From the NCBI RefSeq assembly GCF_004011695.2, contig NC_082406.1, positions 1,736,001-1,800,000 of the forward strand: a stretch of 64,000 bases of DNA. Direction: 5' to 3'. Each line of letters opens with the position of its first letter. Position 1 is the first letter of the stretch. This document shows, in pieces, positions 57,837 through 64,000 of the stretch. This DNA is from Ascochyta rabiei (taxonomy: Eukaryota > Ascomycota > Dothideomycetes > Pleosporales > Didymellaceae). The notes below the pieces were generated by a model. That model was not told the DNA's origin and did not search any database. It saw only the letters and a list, made by a program, of their open reading frames with translations. Made by a program: the position numbers and the translations under genes.

Positions 57837-58875
57837 GCTTGGGCTTTACGAATAGCACATACGCCATTCTGAGCATTTCTGGGGGTTGCATACGCTCATG
57901 TACGTTCTTATGCGGCGCTTGCCGTTCTCAGGAGATCGTGCCTCCACGCCGTCACATTACGATCGGTTGACGAACTACTTCGAATGGGGAAGTTTAGTTG
58001 AAGGGGAACTGCGTTTTGTAAAGCATCTGTGAGATATCAACAGCGAGGTTTCGGTTGCCGCCGTGGCACGAAAAGTGGCATTGGAGTCTGGGTTGCTTCT
58101 GACTTTCGATACCTGCAGTGATAAGCCACCAGCTTTATGTGTACTTTATTCCCTCTTGTTTAGTCTACAATACGCCAGTCGTCGTGCATTGTCACGCGTT
58201 GGCAGCCAGGCCAATGAATTGAAATCGGAAAAAAAAATCCCTGGTTACTTGGTTAATTCTAAGATTGGTCCAGTTTGCATACGGGCTACTTAGGACAAGC
58301 TGTCTTGCACTATTGTAATCCGGCACTTAACATAGGATCAACCATGTTTGTGCTGATGTCACCGTATTGGTCACGCGTTCACATAACCTGAATTGGCTGC
58401 GTATAGCCGTTATGTACGTATCCAGGGGTGCATTGTTTACATGATTGTCTCTAGAAACATGGCTTCAGCTGCAAAGAGACGCTGACCAGCGTGATCGCGC
58501 ATGACTATGCCTTGACGAACCACAGCTTCTGCGATACTAAAGTGCATCTCATTCCTGAGTCTTGGGCCTCGGAACGAGCTATGCAGCATCAGTAGGCGTT
58601 TCAGCAAGAACTACTGCACACGTTTCCAAAACTCGAAATTGCATGTTAACGACGGAAGTCCGCACAAAAGGGACGTGCAGCTACGGAATTGCTCTAGAAT
58701 AAGAACTTACGCTGTCTCACCAAGCTTCTGGGTGCAGATCTAGGGTGAAAGCACTAGCTTCCTTGGCAGCGACACCTGTCCTCTCATGGACGAGCTTCAC
58801 AACACCATATCCGCCCACCCAGCGCCACTCCTTACATCTTCAACCTGCTTCTCTCTTTTGCTTTCGACCGCAGCT
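57837..58875. other. Gene-free stretch, about 1 kb
   Basis: 3' flank of the anchored coiled-coil gene and promoter of the ERV29 gene. A short A-run lies near 58230. Nothing else is recognised. Confidence 0.5.
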
Positions 58876-60002
58876 ATGGCGCAAATACGGGGTACAGCGG
58901 GCTACCACCTGGGAAACCAGAGCCCCTTCGGTAACGCTGGACGGAACGATGGCACCACGAACGATCCGAGCCCGCTCGATCAGCTCAGGGAGCAGACGAA
59001 CAAGATTGAGGATTTTCTGGACACGCTGTCCGACCCGATTAAGCCGTGAGTTTCAGTTTTCCTGGAGCTTTGCACGCTCAGAGGGCCAATTCGCGGCAGC
59101 ATGCGCTTCACTTGGTGGCCATAGAGCTAACGTAGTTCTGAATAGGTACCTTCCAGCTGTCGGCCGTTTCTTGATCGTTGTCACTTTCCTCGAAGATGCG
59201 CTGCGCATTTTGACACAATGGAATGACCAGCTCACTTACCTTCATGACTACCGAAAGAGTACGCGACCCTGCATATTACGCAGCCCTCTCGAGCAGCCGC
59301 TAATCTGATCCGTCTACAGTCTGGAACGGTTTCACCCACGCATTCCTCATCATCAACGTAATCGCAATGATCGTGTGCTCGATCATGGTTATCGCACGAA
59401 AGCACTCGGAATACGCTGTAGCTGGTCTTATGAGCGTGGTAGTCATGCAGGGCATTGGATACGGTCTGGTCTTTGACCTGAACTTCTTCCTCCGCAACCT
59501 TTCGGTTATGGGTGGTCTCATGATGGTGTTGTCCGACTCCTGGGTTCGCAAGAAGTTTGCCCCCGCCGGTCTCCCGCAGCTCGACGAGAAGGACAAGAAG
59601 ATGTACTTCCAGCTCGCTGGACGTGTCCTGCTCATCTTCCTGTTTGTCGGCTTCGTCTTCCGTGGCGACTGGGGTTTCTGGAGAATTGTGGCTAGCTTGC
59701 TTGGGCTCGTTGCATGCGTTATGGTCGTTGTCGGCTTCAAGGCCAAGTTTTCGGCAATCATGCTCGTGCTCATCCTCAGCATCTTCAACCTCTACGTCAA
59801 CAACTGGTGGACTCTGCACCCCCACCACCCCCACAAGGACTTTGCGAAGTACGACTTCTTCCAGATTCTCTCTATTGTGTAAGTCTCAGACCTCAGCTTG
59901 CAAGAGCCAGGAGCTAATCAATTGTATAGTGGTGGGCTCCTCCTCCTCGTCAACATGGGCCCCGGCCAGTTCTCCGTCGACGAGAAGAAGAAGGTTTACT
60001 AG
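58876..60002 (+). CDS. ERV29: ER cargo receptor Erv29/SURF4
   Basis: Exons 58876-59045, 59146-59258, 59320-59878 and 59930-60002 (introns 100, 61 and 51 nt) give 304 aa. Family blocks include YLPAVGRFLIVVTFLEDALR, QWNDQLTYLHDYRKIWNG, MQGIGYGLVFDLNFFLRNLS, MLVLILSIFNLYVNNWW and ILSIVGGLLLLVNMGPGQ. There are about seven hydrophobic segments. The C-terminus DEKKKVY ends in KKVY, a dilysine signal for return from Golgi to ER. Erv29 loads soluble secretory cargo into COPII vesicles. The cytosolic N-terminus (~55 residues) is disordered with the helix DQLREQTNKIEDFLDTL. Confidence 0.95.
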
Positions 60003-60593
60003 ACGGTACAGCCTTCGGTATACGCTATATCTTCACATTTCAGTATTCGGCTGCAGGCCAGGTTATACACTATATTGAGCTTAGTACAACGACGCATACG
60101 AAGATGTTCCAGCGCTCATAGGCCGGACACTGGAGGGAAGATTACGGTCAAAAGCATTTGAGCGCACGAGAGAGTTGAACATGTAGACTATGAATTCGGC
60201 GTTTGTTCAGCAATTGGAAGGGCGATTGCGATCTTGGATCATCATGCCCGATTTTACAGCATTGCAGTAATGTCAATAACAGGCAACCAAGTGCCAATAG
60301 AGTCTGTGCAGCCACTTGAACACGGGAATCGTTGGGCTTTGTGGACACATTTCTCGTGCCCCACACACTGCCTCGGGACGTCATTAGTCCTAGAATGCGG
60401 AGGTCGGAACCCGCCGACTTCAGTGCAGCGTTCACCTGCCTGACAGGGTTTGACAGGCGAACACATTAGCTAATCAACTGCCGATAGTAGTCTGCCACGT
60501 GCCTTGTCGTTGCCAATGACCTGCAGCGTCTCCCTTGTGCAACAATCGCGACATTCCTTTTTTGATCTGTATAGTTATAAGACTTTAGACAAA
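60003..60593. other. ERV29-nucleoside hydrolase intergenic region
   Basis: About 590 bases. A short hairpin-like GCCTG/CAGGC pair occurs near 60438-60458. TATAGTTATAAG at about 60569-60580 could serve as an AT-rich promoter element just before the hydrolase gene. No gene is seen. Confidence 0.45.
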
Positions 60594-62301
60594 ATGGCAC
60601 CGAACAAAATTATTATAGACACCGATCCTGTAAGTACAATTGCGGGGTAGCTATGAGGAATCTGGAGAAATGTGTGACTGATAGTAAGATAGGGTGTGGA
60701 CGATGTTATTGCCATGCTTCTCGCCTTCTCGGCGAAGCGTGAAGAGTTGGATATTCTCATGCTGAGCCTGACATTTGGGAATGTCGACGTTCAGAGGTAA
60801 GCATTCACTTGTTCTTCGAACCACCCCACCCGCAAGTTGAACGTTCATCTGCAAGCAGAAAGACCCGGCAGTACTAAGACCCTGCATATACTGATCACTT
60901 GGCAGTTGTCTAAGAAACGTTGTTACGTTGTTCCATCACATCGGAAAAGAAAGAGCATGGAGGGAGAGTCAAGGCAGACCGAAGGGTTTCGAGACGCTGG
61001 ACGAGCGGACACCTATCGTTGCTGTAGGTGCTACTGAGCCTCTGGCAGAACACATGATGGTTGCGGATTTTTTCCATGGAGTCGATGGTCTTGGTGGAAT
61101 TCACAACAGCCACCCCCACCTTACTCCTGCTGAGACGTGGAAGTCTCTCTTCAAGCCTGCGCCGGAAAACTTGTCTCCTGAGGATGCGGCTGAGTTGCAA
61201 GCTGTCAAAGATCAGCACTCGCTTTTTGAGCCATCTCTGAAACCAGCCCACGAGGTAATGCTCGAGCTGCTGAGGGACAACGAGCCCGACACGATCACCA
61301 TTGTAGCTGTTGGCCCATTGACAAACCTTGCTCTTGCCGCGGCTAAAGATCCCGAGGCTTTCTTGAGAGTGAAGGAGGTCGTTGTTATGGGCGGTGCAAT
61401 TGACGCACCTGGAAACGTAAGTTTGTGTTCAATTCCTCCTTCAAACACCCTGCAATGCGGTCCTGAAGCTATCCTTGTAGCCGCCACCTCTAGCACGCTT
61501 ATATTCGCCAGAAGTGATGAAAATACCTGTTCCAAACTTTGCACTTGTCAAACAACCCGACACTCCACTGCGCAGAAAGCTGAATGAAAGAAATCAGATG
61601 ACTCCCGGGGCCGAATTCAACACATACGCGGATAGCGTAGCTAGTGCTCGTGTCTTTGCACTGACCAACCCCAATCCACGAACAACCATGCCTCCTACAC
61701 TGAGTGGCAAAGGCAAGCTACCGCCGTACCCCGAGAAGTTGTCACGGCAACTAAAGTTGAAGTTGTTCCCCCTTGGTACGCATCAATGTCTTTCCGCAGC
61801 ATGTACAACAAGATCTAACGCCACTCAGACACGACGGAAAAGCACATGTTACCCCAATCGCTGTATATTGAACACACTGCCGCGGAGGCCCTCATCAACT
61901 CTCCGCTTGCAGACTGGTCAACTCTGTTCCTTCTGACAACGTTCAAAAAACTGCTATCCTTGAACCCCAATCAAGATGCCTCGAAACTCGGCCTGCAGCT
62001 GCATGACCCGCTGTGCGTGTGGTACGCACTCTCATCCTCGCACCCCGGCTGGCAGTTCAAGACGGAGGATGTTAGGGTGGAGACAGCGGGGCAGTGGACG
62101 AGGGGATGCTGCATCGTTGATCGCAGAGGCAGGCCCGTGACTGAGAGGGAGGGTGAACTGGACGATGAGGTTGTAGGGGATGCAGGGTGGTGGGGTGATA
62201 GCAGGAGAGGGAACAGGGTCAGTTGGTGCACGAAGAGCCCTGGGACGGAGTTGTTTGCCCACGACTTGTTGGAGAGGGTGTTTGGAAAGGTTGAGCAGTG
62301 A
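60594..62301 (+). CDS. Inosine-uridine preferring nucleoside hydrolase family protein
   Basis: Exons 60594-60629, 60693-60796, 60906-61416, 61598-61775 and 61829-62301 (introns 63, 109, 181 and 53 nt) give 433 aa. Splicing joins MAPNKIIIDTDP to GVDDVIAML, recreating the calcium-binding DTDPGVDD signature of the family. Further blocks are LTFGNVDV, HDHF-region counterpart VDGLGGIHNS, ITIVAVGPLTNLALA, VVVMGGAIDAPGN, AEFNTYADSVAS and LQLHDPLCVWYAL, whose His-Asp supplies the active site. The enzyme would cleave the N-glycosidic bond of ribonucleosides for salvage; the exact substrate is unknown. The fourth exon may start earlier, because its frame stays open through the last ~80 bases of the 181-nt intron. 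Confidence 0.88.
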
Positions 62302-63222
62302 GGCCGGGATTGAAAAATGGCTCATGAAAAGATGTGCAATGAGTCACAAGCGCATTTCTGAGCCATTTTTAGTGTCAGATATCTCTCAACCCGCGTGAGG
62401 CGCGAATTACGATGTAAAACTACCCCTGTCTTGAGCGCTTTCTCAAGCATCCACCCGTCGTCTGCTTAAGGGTTGGAGCTTTGAAAGGCAATGTGAGCCA
62501 TTCAAAAAGTAGGATAAGATATCATCAAGTCATTTTGTGGTCGCCGAGCTGCTTTAAGTGGTTTTATGATATCCGTATGTTCCTGAGTTGATCGTCGATG
62601 CGGTGCAGCTTCCCCAGATATCAGAAGATTACGTCAGGAGTGAGACCCTGGCTCCAGTGTCGCCATCAACACCACGCTAACAAACTGCTGCTCGCACTGC
62701 TACAATTCACGCAGCCGCTCCCACCTTCTTGATTCGCACTCGCCGACCGACTGTCGCGGCAGCGGCATTAACAAGATCCCAGCGACCACCTTTCTATAAC
62801 CTCAAACCATCTTCAAGTGATGGAAAGTCGCGCTGAACGCACGAAAATCACGCACGTGCTCAACGAATAGGCGCAGGAGGAATAGCCTGGAACTGCGCAA
62901 TGCTTGCCCGCCCGTTCAGCCCCTCAGATGCTTGAGCCAGCCTGGTGTTCGCAGCGCCCACGCTGCGTCGTTTGCGCTCTCATTCGAGGCGCAATCGAGC
63001 GATAGGAGCGGAATGGGCCAATCACAGCCCTGAGATCTGGCACGCGTGGGCTCGACTTCCTCTACTGCGACAAGAGCCCACGCGACACCTTGTCTGTGGT
63101 AATGTTGCCCTCTGATCGTGCCCGCAGTCTCTTTCCCCTCTTCTCTTCAGTTTGTTTCTTTTCGCAGACACTGGACAGCGGCTTGAACTTATTCTATAAG
63201 CTCGAGTGCTTCAAGAGCCATA
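62302..63222. other. Upstream region of the bHLH gene
   Basis: About 920 bases with no supported gene. GCACGTG near 62851 is an E-box of the type bHLH proteins bind, about 370 bases before the bHLH start. C/T-rich DNA near 63125-63160 is typical of fungal core promoters. Confidence 0.45.
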
Positions 63223-64000
63223 ATGCCACGCCCCAGCTTCCCCCCAACGCCGCAGCCTTCAACTGATATTACCGGCAAGAGCAGCGCAAATGCTCCCCAG
63301 CTAGAGAGCAGCTTCACTCTACCTCCAGCAGCGTTGAGCGGCAGAGGCAGCGTCGCCAGCTCGTCTGGGCCATCCGAAACCGCTTCAGACTCGTCTTATC
63401 GACCACTTTCACCTGCATCTCCCGTAGCTACGTCAAAGCCCAGCCAGAGCCGCAAGCGTTCAAGCACGGCCTCACAAAAAGGCATCATCACCAAAGATGA
63501 CTACTCTCTGCCACCTCCGCCGACGAGGTCGCGCAAGATCATACAAATGAAGCCCAAGGACGTGCAAGAGGCACCCAAAGCACAGCCGGAGAAGCACGAT
63601 GCGAAAGCCTCAGCTGAAAAGACTGGGGGAGCCAAGAGGAAGCAGACGGGCAACACAACAGCTGCTGGTCGCAAGATTGCTCGGAAGACTGCACACAGCT
63701 TGATTGAACGGAGAAGGAGGTCCAAGATGAATGAGGAGTTTGGTGTACTCAAGGATATGATCCCCGCGTGCAGGGATCAGGAAATGCACAAGTTGGCGAT
63801 CCTGCAAGTACGTGTCTCCACTGACTTCTCCCCACACGCTGCATGGCTAACGCTGAGAAGGCATCCATTGAGTACATGCGCTACCTCGAGCAATGCGTTG
63901 CCGACCTCAAGACGGCCAACCAGACACGACATGACTCGCCCTCGTCTGCTACGTCGGAGCTCGCTCCTCCACCACTCAGACGAGCTTCGGACGAAGAGGA
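63223..64000 (+). CDS. bHLH transcription factor, C-terminus beyond the window
   Basis: Exon 1 is 63223-63807. A 53-nt intron follows, and exon 2 runs from 63861 past the window end, so at least 241 aa are seen. The N-terminal ~145 residues are Ser/Pro-rich. The bHLH domain starts near residue 150: basic region KTAHSLIERRRRSKM with His, Glu and Arg at the positions that read CACGTG E-boxes, helix 1 NEEFGVLKDMIP, a short loop, and helix 2 MHKLAILQASIEYMRYLEQ. The intron falls inside helix 2, after LQ. Similar domains occur in several fungal developmental and metabolic regulators; which orthologue this is cannot be settled from the visible part. Confidence 0.88.
   Translation, partial: MPRPSFPPTPQPSTDITGKSSANAPQLESSFTLPPAALSGRGSVASSSGPSETASDSSYRPLSPASPVATSKPSQSRKRSSTASQKGIITKDDYSLPPPPTRSRKIIQMKPKDVQEAPKAQPEKHDAKASAEKTGGAKRKQTGNTTAAGRKIARKTAHSLIERRRRSKMNEEFGVLKDMIPACRDQEMHKLAILQVRVSTDFSPHAAWLTLRRHPLSTCATSSNALPTSRRPTRHDMTRPRLLRRSSLLHHSDELRTKR

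Noticed and set aside
1..64000. tRNA or rRNA genes and CRISPR arrays
   Set aside because: I looked for B-box-like GGTTCGANTCC on both strands and for regularly spaced repeats with unique spacers, and saw none. A tRNA scan by covariance model would be decisive.

Overview
The window is nuclear DNA of a filamentous ascomycete (Pezizomycotina), most likely a Dothideomycete. The signs are short GT-AG introns of about 45-60 nt, single-gene transcription units on both strands, an AflR-type Zn2Cys6 regulator, an AA11-type LPMO, MSH5, and the BCAT, Hsp78 and Prp5 sequence types. The order or genus cannot be fixed from the sequence alone. No bacterial operons, rRNA, tRNA or CRISPR arrays were seen. I support 21 protein-coding genes with reconstructed exons, plus one doubtful ORF.

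Layout. 0-9.3 kb: a coiled-coil protein (-), a 4 kb gene-free stretch, an HMG-box transcription factor (+) and the GINS subunit PSF1 (+). 9.3-11.2 kb: a simple-repeat block made of a pure pyrimidine tract followed by almost C-free G/T/A minisatellites. 11.2-20.6 kb: a very GC-rich section with ERB1 (-) and PRP5 (+) diverging from a repeat-bearing promoter, then a CLC chloride channel/antiporter (-). 21.3-28.9 kb: four minus-strand genes, namely a mitochondrial HMG-box protein, a branched-chain aminotransferase, an MFS drug/polyamine transporter and elongation factor 1-beta. 29.4-35.4 kb: HSP78 (+) and the meiotic MutS homologue MSH5 (+, 12 exons). 35.4-46.2 kb: a gene-poor stretch with an AflR-like Zn2Cys6 regulator, a small coiled-coil protein, and a roughly 2.3 kb gap that holds two non-autonomous inverted-repeat elements. 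46.2-49.6 kb: a secreted type-B carboxylesterase (+) and a secreted AA11-like LPMO (-). 50.9-64 kb: six plus-strand genes, namely SNF5/SFH1, two conserved hypotheticals, ERV29/SURF4, a nucleoside hydrolase and a bHLH factor cut by the window end.

Most genes are housekeeping and do not form a pathway cluster: replication (PSF1), ribosome assembly (ERB1), splicing (PRP5), translation (EFB1), mitochondrial proteostasis and DNA packaging (HSP78, mtHMG), ER export (ERV29) and chromatin (SNF5). The AflR-like factor has no biosynthetic genes within this window. The most noteworthy non-genic material is a 554-bp Tourist/PIF-Harbinger-like MITE with TAA target duplication, a 103-bp TA-flanked palindrome beside it, and the strand-asymmetric repeat block between PSF1 and ERB1. 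I did not find a convincing new multi-gene system.
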